From the NCBI RefSeq assembly GCF_036898095.1, contig NC_090751.1:71660970-71724969 (forward strand): a DNA stretch of 64,000 nucleotides, given 5' to 3'. The DNA is from Palaemon carinicauda (Eukaryota > Arthropoda > Malacostraca > Decapoda > Palaemonidae). The stretch's first letter is position 1. Each line of letters starts with the position of its first letter. The translations under genes and the position numbers were made by a program. The notes under the pieces were generated by a model. The model searched no databases and was not told the origin of the DNA. It worked only from the letters and a program-made list of their open reading frames with translations. Of this stretch, positions 1-12,819 are shown one piece after another.

Positions 1-189
1 TAAATAGACAACGACCTTACATTCAAGTACTTGCGAGCAAGAATGTAACAATTATCAAAACAAACCAAAACATGAGTTAGCAAGTTTACACAGGTTTCTC
101 TATTATCAGAGTGAGGAAGAGCGAGCGATAAAACCAAAAAAAAAAACACCATTACAGTGTATGGGTGCGTATGAAACACTTGCTGTACA
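1..189 (-). repeat. 3' LTR of gypsy A1 (partial)
   Basis: It aligns with 5037-5231 in the same orientation, sharing AGTACTTGCGAGCAAGAA and the tract before GTACA. In minus-strand sense it begins TGTACAGC, after a GGGAGGGAACCA polypurine tract. The window edge removes about 50 bp compared with the 241-bp 5' LTR. Confidence 0.85.
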
Positions 190-209
190 TGGTTCCCTCC
201 CAAAAATGA

Positions 210-1480
210 AATACATGTGAAATAGGGCAACCTGTTCTTGAGAGGACCCCTGTTCTTATGTAGGGCACTGTAGGCGGGTCATCTTGCAGGAGATATGCAG
301 GTTTTAGGCAATCAATGGAGACCCAGTCTTCTTTGCCATGAATGTTAATTAAAAAAGCCTTCAGTGTGCGATGGATCACGAGGAAAGTCCCTGTGTAAGG
401 GGCCGTTAGTGGTGGCTTGCTAGTGTCGCTACGCAGAAAAATGTGTGATGCTAAGTGCAGATCTGTCGGTATATGTTGCTTCACTAGGAGGTTTGAAAGT
501 CTGGCTGAATAGAGTAAATTTTACCATAACGTGACGTAGGCACTGGAGATTGTCAAAGGAAGTTGCAGACGGCAAAAGTTCGGCAGGTACGATCAACGGG
601 TCGCCATACATCTTTTACGATGCAGAGATATTCAAGGCGTCTTTAGGATTGGTCCTTAGTCACAGGAGAACCCAGGGAAGCTGAGTAAACCAGTTGGAGT
701 CATTGCAGTGATACATCAAAGCTGCTTTAAGGGTGCGATGAAAACGTTGTCTGATGTAGGATGATGCCCAAGAGATTTGCTAATGATGTCTACTATTGAG
801 AGGTGAAAGTGGTACCCCTGTCAGAAGTAATATGCTCTGGGATATCAAATTTCGCTATCGACCCTGAGAGTAAGGCGGATGTACATGAGGTGGATGCTAC
901 AGTTTCTATGGGAATGGCTTCAGGCCAACGAGGGGAGCGGTCACTGACAGTAAACAGGTTACGATGTCCTTGTGATGTCAGTAGGGGCTTACTATGTTGA
1001 TGTGAATTTGGGCAAAATGATGCTGAGCTTGCAGAAAGAGGCCCATTCCTGAATCCATGTGTCGATGTACTTTTGAAGTTTGGCATGAAGTACAGGCACA
1101 GACCTAATCCCTAACATCCTTAGTTTTGCGATGCTAAATGAACATCGTCTTCAGTAGCTGAGTAGTATATCGGCACGAGGCATGTGAAAGGCCATGAATG
1201 AAATGAAATTCCTTTCGTCGCAGGCGAGAAGGTATACATGGTCATGGTCTACCAGTACTGAGTCGTCAACGGCAACGCCTTCCCAATGGAGGGATATGCA
1301 GGATGTCCTACATGTTTGGTACTCTGGATCTTTTCATTGGGCTTTTGCCAAGGCATTGTAATCCAATCCCCGATGAATGACAACCAACGTGTTTCTTGAC
1401 AGGGCATCGGCAATAGGATTAATTTTCCTAGGGATGTGTTGAAAGGTGCAGTTGTATTCAGCCACATTGGAGAGATGTTA
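210..1480 (-). pseudogene. Gypsy A1 integrase, broken
   Basis: This is the end of pol, which in an active element inserts the DNA copy into the genome. The segment at 793-1086 carries the integrase core, with FTVSDRSPRWPEAIPIET and later PEHITSDRGTTFTSQ, which holds a catalytic Asp. The C-terminal part (152-611) continues in shifted frames with GDPLIVPAE, KPPLTAPYTGTFLVI and IDCLKPAYL. The same words occur at 27441-27779 (A2) and 31672-32036 (A3), which fixes the family. The frame changes at least twice and stops are present, so no integrase can be made. Confidence 0.85.
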
Positions 1481-1830
1481 GCGTTGTCGGGCCAACCAAG
1501 CATCAAACTGTTGAGTGAACGCATGCACCAGAGGCACTTGGTTTGTGCGAACCATTAAGGGTGTACCTTTTAAGAAGTGGCAAAAGTAATAGACAGCCAA
1601 ATGCACTGCCAGCAATCCGTGGTTAAAGGTAGAGTAGGTTGATTCTGCCTTGGACAGTTTTCTACTGAAGAAGGCCAGTTGGTAGGAAGAGCCCTTGACT
1701 GCCTGCCTGAGTTCTGCACCAATAGCAATGTCACTAGCATCAGTGGAAAGAAGGAGAGGGGCATGTGGCACGGGGAAACGAGAGCAACAGTAGTTGATAG
1801 GGCCTTCTTTGTGTTGCTGAAGGCCACTTT
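1480..1830 (-). pseudogene. Gypsy A1 RNase H domain
   Basis: An open stretch reads LLLSTDASDIAIGAELRQ, then LAFFSRKLSKAESTYSTF and LLAVHLAVYYF. This is the retroelement RNase H pattern: first acidic residue in STDAS, and SRKLSKAE-TYST before the next helix. It degrades RNA in RNA-DNA hybrids during reverse transcription. It lies between RT and the integrase zinc-binding region, as expected for Ty3/gypsy. No full-length frame survives across the domain boundaries. Confidence 0.87.
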
Positions 1831-2640
1831 TTGAAATGACCCCAGTGCTTTGATGGTCGAGGGCGTGGAGAAGTTCTGAATGGTTGATACCATCTCAGGG
1901 AGGGGGTGGAGGCCTTCAGGAGTGATGTGGTGCCCTATGAATAATACTTCGTTAGCACCAAAGGACACGTGTCGTACCGTATTACCAGGCCATTCTATTG
2001 TAGGGTGTCGAGAAGATTGATAGGTGATGGAGGTGTTCCTCTTTGGAGGAAGAGAACAAAAGTATGTCATCCATGTAACATACACAGAAGGAGAGTTACC
2101 TTAAGATGCCATCCATGATGCATTAAATAGTAACCCCAGCATTAAGAAGGCCAAAAAAGGGGTAACTGTGAGTGTATGTACCAAAGGGGTTGGTGATGGC
2201 AATCTTAGATATGCCTTCTGGGTTCATGGGCACCTGATAATACCCATTCAAGAGGGCGAGCGTGAAGAAAACTTTCGCTTTGTGTAAATAGAAGGCATCG
2301 TCGGTGATGTTTGGGAGGTGGTAGTGAACCAGTTTTGTCTGTATATTCAGATGCCTGTAATCCCCGCAAAGGTGCAGGGAGATATCTTTCTTCAGAACGA
2401 TATGTAAGGGAGACGGCCATAGGCTTAAGGCCTTTTGGTAAAGGCAAACTTTTGTTTAATAGCTGTCAAATGATCCGTTGCCAATGCCTAAATCTGGCAA
2501 ACATTTGGGCCGCGTCCTCTTGATATGGTGATAAATACCGTGCATGGTGAGAACCTTGGTCATTTGGGGAAGTTCTGAACAGAAGACTTCCGTGTACGAC
2601 GTGAGGAGGTGGATATGAGCATCTCTGGTTGTGCTGATGT
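1830..2640 (-). pseudogene. Gypsy A1 reverse transcriptase, frameshifted
   Basis: RT motifs appear in several frames on the minus strand. The fingers and palm start (2205-2447 and its neighbouring frame) have a GDYRHLNIQTK-like word, then LLNGYYQVPMNPEGI. The palm catalytic YxDD region falls near 2060-2090, where a CVCYMDDIL-like word is split between frames. The thumb has FGANEVLFIGHHITPEGL at about 1900-1960. Compared with A3, where YVDDILGFSSSKEQ is readable, this copy has extra frameshifts and cannot encode an enzyme. Confidence 0.83.
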
Positions 2641-2689
2641 CGAAATCATGGTCGGAGGGAGTGGGTTAAATAGGTGTTGATGAGAACGG

Positions 2690-2960
2690 GTCTGCGGTGA
2701 CTAAATTTCTGTGAGCAACATCAACCAGGAGGTGGAAATGGGAAAGGAAATCCGCACTGAGGATTGGCAATGTGACGTCGGCAATGAGAAACTTCCAATG
2801 ATATTGGGTGATCCGAAAAGATCATGTGAGGGTCTTGTTCCCGTGGGTGGGGATCGCAGATCCGTTGGCAGCTACCAAGTGGACGTCAGCAGGCTTAGAA
2901 TGACTGCATCGTGTCCTGGAGAGTGGCCTTGATAGAAGACAACAACAAGCACCAGTGTCT
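2690..2960 (-). pseudogene. Gypsy A1 aspartic protease remnant
   Basis: In minus-strand translation an ADVTLPILSADFLSHFHLLVDVAH-like stretch lies near 2700-2790 and a weak remnant of the DTGA active-site region near 2940-2960. The ILGADF-type flap/end motif is characteristic of gypsy proteases that process Gag-Pol. The active-site Asp word is not cleanly preserved. The corresponding region of A3 is about 52290-52560; copy A2 has lost it. Confidence 0.65.
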
Positions 2961-3061
2961 CACCAAAAACTGCATGCACCTACCTATATCATATAAAAAG
3001 AAAATATTAGTGATAGGGGAGGCCACCGACATAAGTGATGGCCTACTAACAAGTTTCTTGG

Positions 3062-3624
3062 TCACTGATAACCGTTTGCACATTTCTTTGCAGCAGTTCC
3101 GAATCGAGAGTAGTAGTAGCATAACTGTGGCCGGTGGGCATCAGTAAGTGGTTGTAGAGGTCGTTTGTTGTGACATGAGAGAGTGGTGTTATATGATTGT
3201 GGTGGGCTGCTGTGTCCTACTTTATTCGTATCAGCTTCGGTCGATGTTGAACAGTTGTCCTCTTCGTCAGGTGTGGAGGCATTGATGGATGTCTTGAAGG
3301 TGGTGAACTGGCTGCTCATACAGGCGTTGACTTTGGTCATTGGGTCCTTTATGGGCAAAATATCGACATAAAGGTTGGTAGAGCATACAGGGTTATGTAG
3401 GCGTACCCTAAGGGCACGAAGTAGGTTCACCTCCTGAGGAGAGCCATCTGTGGCAGATTGTAGGCAAGCGATACTGGTCATTTCCTTGAGGGCGAACGAA
3501 GCCTTTAGGCCCCCCAATGGCTATCTAGAGAGCTGAAAATGCTTGGTTATATAGGTGGCTGGTGATAATGAATACTGCTCCAGGAGGTATATTTTGAGGG
3601 CTTAGTACGCTATTGGGGTGCCCC
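3062..3624 (-). pseudogene. Gypsy A1 gag, C-terminal part
   Basis: An open stretch of 151 codons (3062-3517) includes FALKEMTSIACLQSATDGSPQ, then a Ser/Thr-rich linker, and ends CYYYSRFGTAAKKC. That ending is a decayed relative of a zinc knuckle. Gag is the structural protein that packages the element RNA. The N-terminal part lies at 4766-4986, on the other side of a solo LTR inserted at 3625-4756. Equivalent stretches in A3 (52794-53165) and A2 (28860-29328) confirm the identity. Confidence 0.8.
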
Positions 3625-4756
3625 TGTTATGGGTAGATACAATACTATTAGAGGAATATGTAATCAAAATAAAAACTTATATCTATTCCCAAAGTGTGAG
3701 CAGCGAGACGAGATTCGATTACCATAATCTTTGGTCAAAGCTGTTATTACTTCACTGTCGTCAGCATTTTGGAAACAAACCGAGCCTCGACAAAGAGCGC
3801 CTGCAGCAATAAGGAAACTGTCTTGTTTTGACAAAGATGTCATCACTTTAATCAGTGGAGTCAGCATTTTTGAGGAATCATGTATAAGGGATATCTATGT
3901 TTATGAAAAAATATCATTACAGGTGGACATGCGCTGTGCTTTTGTTATGACTTGACACGAGGTCCAGATTGCATCAGATATTTGTTCTAGAGGCTTTCAT
4001 GGCGTGATCGAAGTGGGCATTTTTGAGGAAGCTAATCGAGATGCAGAATTGTCAAAAAAGCACCTTATATGAGAATGACTACTCTCCAATGTAATTAGCT
4101 ATGTTCATTCATGGGTACATAAACTTCAAGAAGAGATTGTCCAGAAGAGATAGAACAAGACATAAGAAAAGAGAGAAGACCAGAGTCTGATAGAGTCAGT
4201 TTCCAACCTTCCCTTCGAACGACAAATGCCTACCTCCAAAATCCTGTTATAGCTGAGAAGAGACAAATTGAAACTGCCAGACCTCCCTGCTTGTGACGAG
4301 AAGTAGCTAACACTGCCCGCAGCCTGGCCTTAGTTCAATACTATCATCGAATTCTTGGAGAAGACTTCTGATATTCCATCTTGAGGGCACCCTTTCTGTA
4401 ACGTCTTCGAATCCAGACATTGCACCAGTTTCACCTGAACATCAGCCGGCCTTCGGCTACGTTCTCAAGCCTGAAGCCTCCGTACACGTATCTCTCAGCA
4501 GCTGCAGAAAACTATTCTTTGAGTATTTCTGCCTTACTGACTGTTCCTCTTTTCTATTAATGTTTTGATTGATTTGATTGGTCAGTTAAGGTAACCTAAT
4601 TAGTAAAATTTATTTTCTTTGTAAGTTTGTGAATAAACGTGTTGTGTTTTTTGCGAGTTTTCTTTTTATATTCATTTCCCATGTTTTATTTGGTTGTTGT
4701 CGTAAGATTTTAATTTAAATATTAAAAGAACCTGTAACAATATTAGGATCGTAACA
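3625..4756 (+). mobile_element. Solo LTR of an unrelated LTR retrotransposon, inside gypsy A1 gag
   Basis: The segment begins TGTTATGGG and ends ATCGTAACA, so its tips form the TGTTA/TAACA inverted repeat typical of an LTR. It is flanked by GCCCC on the left (3620-3624) and GTCCC on the right (4757-4761), a 5-bp target duplication with one mismatch. The host gag reads continuously in copy A3 (53150-53240), which has no such insert. An AATAAA at about 4632 near the right end suggests plus-strand polarity. There is no internal coding sequence, so it looks like the product of LTR-LTR recombination. Confidence 0.8.
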
Positions 4757-4765
4757 GTCCCCTTG

Positions 4766-4986
4766 GTTTCAAATTCAATCTGAGATTTCCGGGCAAGTGT
4801 CCTCGGGTATCGCCGGAAGAACATAGTCTGCTTTGCTGCTTGAGCCTGAAAAAAGGCGAATGCTTCTGTACTGGCAAAAGGCGGTAGTTTTATCAATGTG
4901 GTGTTGACAGAAGCATCTGGGTCGGAGGGTGGCATTGGAAAACTGTGAAGGGGAAGGCAGGAGGGAGTTGATCTTCCGGCGGTCAC
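4766..4986 (-). pseudogene. Gypsy A1 gag, N-terminal part
   Basis: The minus-strand frame gives SDPDASVNTTLIKLPPFAS followed by EAFAFFQAQA. It matches A2 gag at 29200-29328 (SDTDSAINAMHLKLPSLAS, then EAFSWFQRAEVHF). The reading frame then runs into the solo LTR. The start lies just inside the 5' LTR, as expected for gag. Confidence 0.8.
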
Positions 4987-4990
4987 TAAT

Positions 4991-5231
4991 TGTGCGAGTG
5001 GGCTGCTAGGTTATAACAGAGAGGCAAGAGGAATGCAACTATACTTTGAACAGACAATGAGCTTAAATATAAGTACTTGCGAGCAAGAACGTCACAAAAA
5101 TTTAAACAAACCAAAACATGAGCTAGCAAGCTTACAAAGATTGGTCTATTACTAGAGTGGGCAAAAGCGAGCGATGAAACAAAAAACAATACCTTTCCAG
5201 TGTACGAGCGTTATGAAACAACGTGCGGTAT
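4991..5231 (-). repeat. 5' LTR of gypsy A1
   Basis: This 241-bp block is the partner of 1-189. In plus-strand view it begins TGTGCGAGTGGG, comparable to TGTGCAGGC at 26662 in A2 and TGTGCGAAGG at 53436 in A3. Its minus-strand 3' end is followed by a TGACCGCCGG-like word that in A3 reads TTGGTGACCAGTGC, a plausible primer-binding site. Confidence 0.82.
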
Positions 5232-6219
5232 AGACCTTATAAATCCCACACTCTAGACTTTGCTTATATGAATCTCGAATACCCTAACTTATCGAAATTG
5301 ACTTTTAGGTTATCTAGTTCCTCGTCCATCGAGAACAAATTCTATAAAATCTAGTGTTTATTTAGCCTCATCATTATTCACTTTTTTATATCTTTTTGCG
5401 TGGCTCGAAAAATATATATATATGAAAAAATATATTTTTTCTATATATGTTATAACTAGGGGTACTACCCTTTTTTATCAAATAATACATCCAAAATATA
5501 TTTTCCTTCTTTTTCTTCTTCCAACGTGAATTTGATTAGATTGTTTATTTGATTTAAATTGTTCTAAATACTTTCATCACCCCTCTTTCTCGCCTATATA
5601 GATTACGCATATTATTATTGCTAAGCCCTCTATGTTAATTTTACCTACTTCCCCCGTTTCTATTCTTTCTATTAATAAATAAAATAAAATCCCAGATTAA
5701 CGCTATGCTCCAAGCTATAGTTATATATACCCTCCTCTAATTTCTTCTTTTGTGATCTCCACTGTTAAGGAGGGAAATATAGTACAGTTAAATATAGTTC
5801 AGTTTAGCAAAGGAGGATATTTGCTCTAGAATTTGGATGTTTGTGTATTGAATGGGCCTGCTTCGTGCCCGCCTCTATTAGGCTGTACTTATATAGAAAG
5901 GTAATTTGCATACTAATATAGATGACACTGTAAATCCCTTATATAACTTACAAGTGAATTGGAAAATTAAGTTTCAGCTCTTAATAAATATTTTAATTTG
6001 TATTGCACGCAAAAGGGAAAACTTATTTTGCCATGGATGGAATTTAGTGCTGCATGTGTACCTATCGAGTGTTCATATCTAAGTATAATGTCATTGACAC
6101 CTCTCTTCTGTGTTAGTACAAAACATATACGGGAAACACTATTCTACGTGATATGTATGAGTATTTATGTCCTTCTATCAATCTTATCAGCCCTACAGTA
6201 AATCAGAGTTGATATCTTG
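5232..6219. other. Non-coding AT-rich DNA
   Basis: No supportable gene, RNA or repeat boundary was seen. The sequence is AT-rich, with a short TATATA run near 5410-5445 and no long coding-like frame. Confidence 0.6.
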
Positions 6220-7060
6220 AGTCAACTTTCTCCATCTATTTCTATTCCATATATTGTCTTCCACAGGGCCCACCTCTCCCATATCCTTCTTCCTAACATC
6301 CATATATCTGATCCGCTGAAGCACTAAACTCTTCTTCCTCATAACTTATGTTTTTAGCTCTCTTGATTGGTTCTACCTCCTCCCATCTTTTTTAATGGAC
6401 TTATTATCTCAGGCGAGCATCCATACCCTTCCCTTTTATATTTCATAAACCACACATTCTCCCTCCTTTCGAGTAATGATATTCTAGCAATCCATCTCAC
6501 CATCCTCATCTCCAGTCATTTAAACAATCCCTCCCCTTTCCTCAAAAGTTCTCAATTTTTTGTCCCATATAATAGTATGGTCCTGATAACTGACTATCAA
6601 ATAAATCTTAATTTGGAACCTCAGCATTAATTTCTTATATGAAACAACTCAAGTTACTTCTCAGAATCCCTACTATGTCATTATTGTTCTTTTTTTAGCA
6701 CAGTACCATATTCCATATGAATGAATACTTCCCCATGGCCCTGTCTATTATTAATCATTAGCTCTGTCTTTCCAATGTTCACCTTCAATCCTTTCCTTTC
6801 TAGTTCTTCTTTTCATGCTAAAAATATTTCTTACAGTTCTTTTGTATCTGCTAAAATTACTAAATCCTCAACAAGCATCCCTTCACATAATGTTTCGTTA
6901 TTTCTTAATTCTGATGTCAAACGTATAACGGCAAGGAACCAAAATGAACTCGGAGTAGATCCCTGATGGAAGCCAACCTCAACAGCGAATGCCTCAGTGT
7001 CTACAAAAGCCTTTGTAAGGTTTCTAAAACTATCAAGAAAGACAATTTATGGAGCTTACA
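6220..7060 (-). pseudogene. RTE-like LINE, 3' half of the reverse transcriptase
   Basis: Minus-strand translation from high to low coordinates gives, in changing frames: a motif-B-like GFHQGSTPSSFWF (about 6960), LVEDLVILADTKEL where a catalytic YADD should be (about 6870), ERKGLKVNIGKTELM (about 6800), EMRMVRWIARISL (about 6490), and WNRNRWRKL near the end (about 6235). This order (motif B, YADD region, GLKVN-GKTE, EMRMLRW, R-RWR-L tail) is that of RTE-type LINEs. The catalytic word is mutated and frameshifts are present. The 5' half is missing. Confidence 0.78.
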
Positions 7061-7223
7061 AAACTGCCTTTGTTTTAATGAAATGTCATGGAAACTATCA
7101 GAATTAAAAGACTCACTATGAACCCAGAGGCCAATTTTTTTTTAGAAGTGAGATAATCTGGTAGCCATTAAAGAGAGAAGATTATCAATTTGGTCATCTC
7201 ATAATTTTAGTTAAAGGAAAAAC

Positions 7224-9446
<2,223 letters not shown>

Positions 9447-10908
9447 ACACATTATATAAGCAGCTGTCTTTAGATTGCTTCTTCAGCTTAATCAGGCCTA
9501 TTTCATATCCCTTTCGAGAGAGGAACGAAGATCTTTGAGTTCGACTGCAAGAGAGAAACCCATCCATAAGTATTTACCATTCGACGATCCCCGTGCATCG
9601 TGGAGAGGCAGCTTTTTATACAAGAAAAGGGACACATTTATATCCTGAGAGATAATCTCGGATCATTGCCCTGTTTCGGATACGTTCACGAAGTTCTATA
9701 TTTAGTATTTAGCCGTACACATTATATAATCTCCGTGTACAGTGGTAACAGTAACTATAATAATCGACGCTTACTAGAAATATCTATATCTCCTATCATG
9801 ATTTTCAGAAAAAAAAGAGCTTTTTTTTTTTTTTCACAGAGCAGTCATCCAATTTATATATGATTCATAAATACTTTGACATCTTAACAGCCGGCAAAAC
9901 TCCGGATATAATATAATTACTTTCCTGTTCGGACGTTCAGAAGAGAAAAGTACTCTCAAATTGCTATGACTAAATCTGTCAACCAGGAAGTGCCTCACAG
10001 TCAAGGGTACCAAACAGCCACTGCTTAAACTGCGCTGTATTATATATTATTCTGTCAAGGTGTCTGTTTATCTATTTATCTATCTATCTAACTGAATAGT
10101 GATTAATAGATATGTGGATCTACTTCAGATGTAAGCCTACTGAATCTTATCCGGTTTGGGTTTATTCCCCTTGACATATTACTGGAAGGCCATTGGAGAA
10201 CGGCTTTGACAAATTCAGCATTTCCTGGTTACTACTTTGTAGACTCTCCCACTAGGTTTATAAAGCTCCATTTATTTCCTTCTTTATGTTTAGAAAGGGA
10301 TGTATACTGTATACTGTATACTGTATATGACAAGTTAATATTATCATGTCTCTAGTGGAGTCTTTATACCTACTTCTTTTCACCGCTGCGTGAAGGTATA
10401 TAGAATTTTTCTTTCACAACGACTAGAAAACCAAATATCCATTATCTGATTTCCAGTACCAGTGGATCCTTCTCAATGAAACCTCCCCAAAAATGTGGTA
10501 TGTTTGAAAATCACAAAACAATATGGTAGTTTCTATTATGCCAGGATGCAATTTCTTTTTTTACAACTAAAGATTCACATTGCTTTGCAGTACAGAGTGG
10601 AGACCTTATAAATATCGGCTGTGATGAAACTCAGGGCTTGCAGCTACAAATGTAATACCAGCATTAGATTCATAGCCAACAGCCATGATTTCTATAGCAT
10701 TGTCATGCAATGGCACTTGTGATTATAAAGATATGCCATCACCTCTTCCGTTATGTTTATATTTTTCATAGAGAAAACAAATATATCAGACATGAACAAA
10801 AATAGGAGATTGTGGAGTATAGATGGCATTATAAGATTATAATGTCCTATCAATAACTGAGTAGCATTTGACCCTTTCCTGGTTGGCTAAAGAAAGAACT
10901 AGTTTCGG

Positions 10909-10913
<5 letters not shown>

Positions 10914-10954
<41 letters not shown>
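10914..10954. repeat. Poly-A tract (41 bp)
   Basis: Uninterrupted A run followed by TAATAATAATAATGG. It could be a retroposon tail, but nothing recognisable lies upstream. Confidence 0.95.
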
Positions 10955-10956
<2 letters not shown>

Positions 10957-12443
10957 ATAATAATGGATGTGGGTTATTTACTTTACTTTTCTGAATTGCT
11001 AAAGGTCTTAGAATTGAAGTACAATTTAGCTATCAGTATTTGTTTGTTTTAACCATCAAATCACTTTGAGAAATAAACCAAATAGCTTTGGGCTATATAT
11101 ATCAGTTCCCATCCGGAATCAGTCTTGGTGTTCAGGACATATACGAGTATTTTCATATTCTGGGTTAGATGAGTTTACCAGCAGTGATGAACATTATTTT
11201 CTATAGTTATTCTAGATTGTTCTTTCATCACAGGTAGTATTCTTATACAACAAGGCCTGTTTTCGAGAGTAAATAGCATTTTGTTCTGTGACTTTAAGGT
11301 CATTCCGTAGTTACATAACTGGTGTTCTGAAATGGACAAGCAACCATGAAAATTAACCGGTTCATTGCGGGTATTGACGACTGGCTGCATTCAAATGTCT
11401 GAAAGATACATGATAACTTCCAGGTCTAAAACACAATTTATCGAAATATTCCAATTGGTTTTGAAAGCAAAATTTCAAGTTACGTATTCTTGTAAAAGGG
11501 AAATAATAATTACATAATAACGACCATCTTTAAACCAATTTAGAACTACAATATTTGTGTTCCAAAAGAACAAAATTATGAAAAGAGTCTTATGGCCACA
11601 ATATAAGATTCAAGGAGCTCAGTAGACGTATAATTCATAAAAAAAAAAAAAAAACTTGACTTCTAATTCATTGTTAAATTGGATTTACATACATGAAGCT
11701 TTGAGAAAGAACTTTACCATATTCTCTCTAATAAAAACAAACTGTTTTCGTAAGAAATATTAATCCCCAGACTTTATATGCGCTGTAAAATACTCATAAT
11801 ATTATGAGGTTCATGTAATTCAAGATATGAAAATTGACCTTTGTCATAGTTAATCTAAAATTCCATGTGCAAATATTGCACTCGGATAGAAAAAGAAAAT
11901 CTAATTTCTTTTTTGAAATTTGATTTTTTACAGAGAATGTTATTGTAAATTACTCATAACAAGAAAAGTTCTCTTAAAAGATAACAAAATAAAATAGACC
12001 TGTACTGATTAAAGGGTTACCGATCATTTTATGTTAAACGTTTTAACGAAGGTAATTCTTTAACGCGGTAAAGATATGGGTTACTGTTTTGCAATATAAT
12101 AAAGAATTAGGTAAGGATTTCTTGTTACTATTAACATTACTGTCGTTATTATTAATACTAGAACTGTCATTACTCTTATCAGTATTACGATCATCGTCGT
12201 GATTAGTTTTACAACTAATATACAAAGCTGTTACTCCCTAACTGGAAGGGGTATCACTTTTTGAATTTATTTTCTCCCTCCGCCTCACTTCTTCTCTGCC
12301 TTGCACTTTTCATCAGTTCCTTTAAGTCTTCACTCTTGGCTATCCAACTTCCTTCATTTTCCCTGCTCTAAACTTTACATGCTATCTAAAAAGAAATGTT
12401 ATGAGTCTTTTTAATCGTTTCTATGCAATCTCTAATATATTTC

Positions 12444-12475
<32 letters not shown>

Positions 12476-12497
12476 GCTAATAATAATAATAATAATG

Positions 12498-12538
<41 letters not shown>
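12444..12538. repeat. Compound (CTA)n-(AAT)n microsatellite
   Basis: About 30 bp of CTA repeat passes into about 60 bp of AAT repeat with one TGATAA interruption. Confidence 0.97.
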
Positions 12539-12541
<3 letters not shown>

Positions 12542-12734
12542 GTTATCATCAACTCTGTAAGAAAGATTTGTAAGACCATAAACCTTGCCAAGAACAGTGG
12601 TATGAAATAAAGTGAATCTAAAAATTATTATTAGGATAAAAAGCACAAAAAGCTAACAATAGATCCTTGTAAAGCCCCAAGCAACTTTTAACATAGTGAC
12701 CTTAGAACCCTTCCTAACCCTTACATTATCGAAT

Positions 12735-12737
<3 letters not shown>

Positions 12738-12815
<78 letters not shown>
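12738..12815. repeat. (CT)n microsatellite
   Basis: About 78 bp of pure CT repeat. Confidence 0.97.

Positions 12816-12819
<4 letters not shown>

Larger units (their letters stand above)
1..5231 (-). mobile_element. Ty3/gypsy LTR retrotransposon, family A, copy A1
   Basis: The element reads on the minus strand in the order 5' LTR (4991-5231), gag, protease, RT, RNase H, integrase, 3' LTR (1-189, cut by the window edge). The two ends are direct repeats: both carry TACTTGCGAGCAAGAA followed by a shared AAACAAACCAAAACATGAG block and a similar GAGCGA motif. Every protein frame has stops or frameshifts, so the copy is dead. A polypurine tract lies at about 190-205 on the minus strand, next to the 3' LTR. 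The gag is split by a solo LTR at 3625-4756. Two further copies of the same family lie at 26662-29522 (A2) and 31672-55779 (A3). Confidence 0.9.

Noticed and set aside
10303..10325. ATACTGT triplication as a regulatory element
   Set aside because: Too short, with no context; probably a local microsatellite.
11175..11390. 71-codon minus-strand open frame
   Set aside because: No domain, no codon signal and no conserved neighbours; consistent with chance in a non-coding stretch.
12386..12646. Poly-Ile/Ser and poly-Thr/Asn open frames
   Set aside because: Translation of the CTA/AAT repeat.
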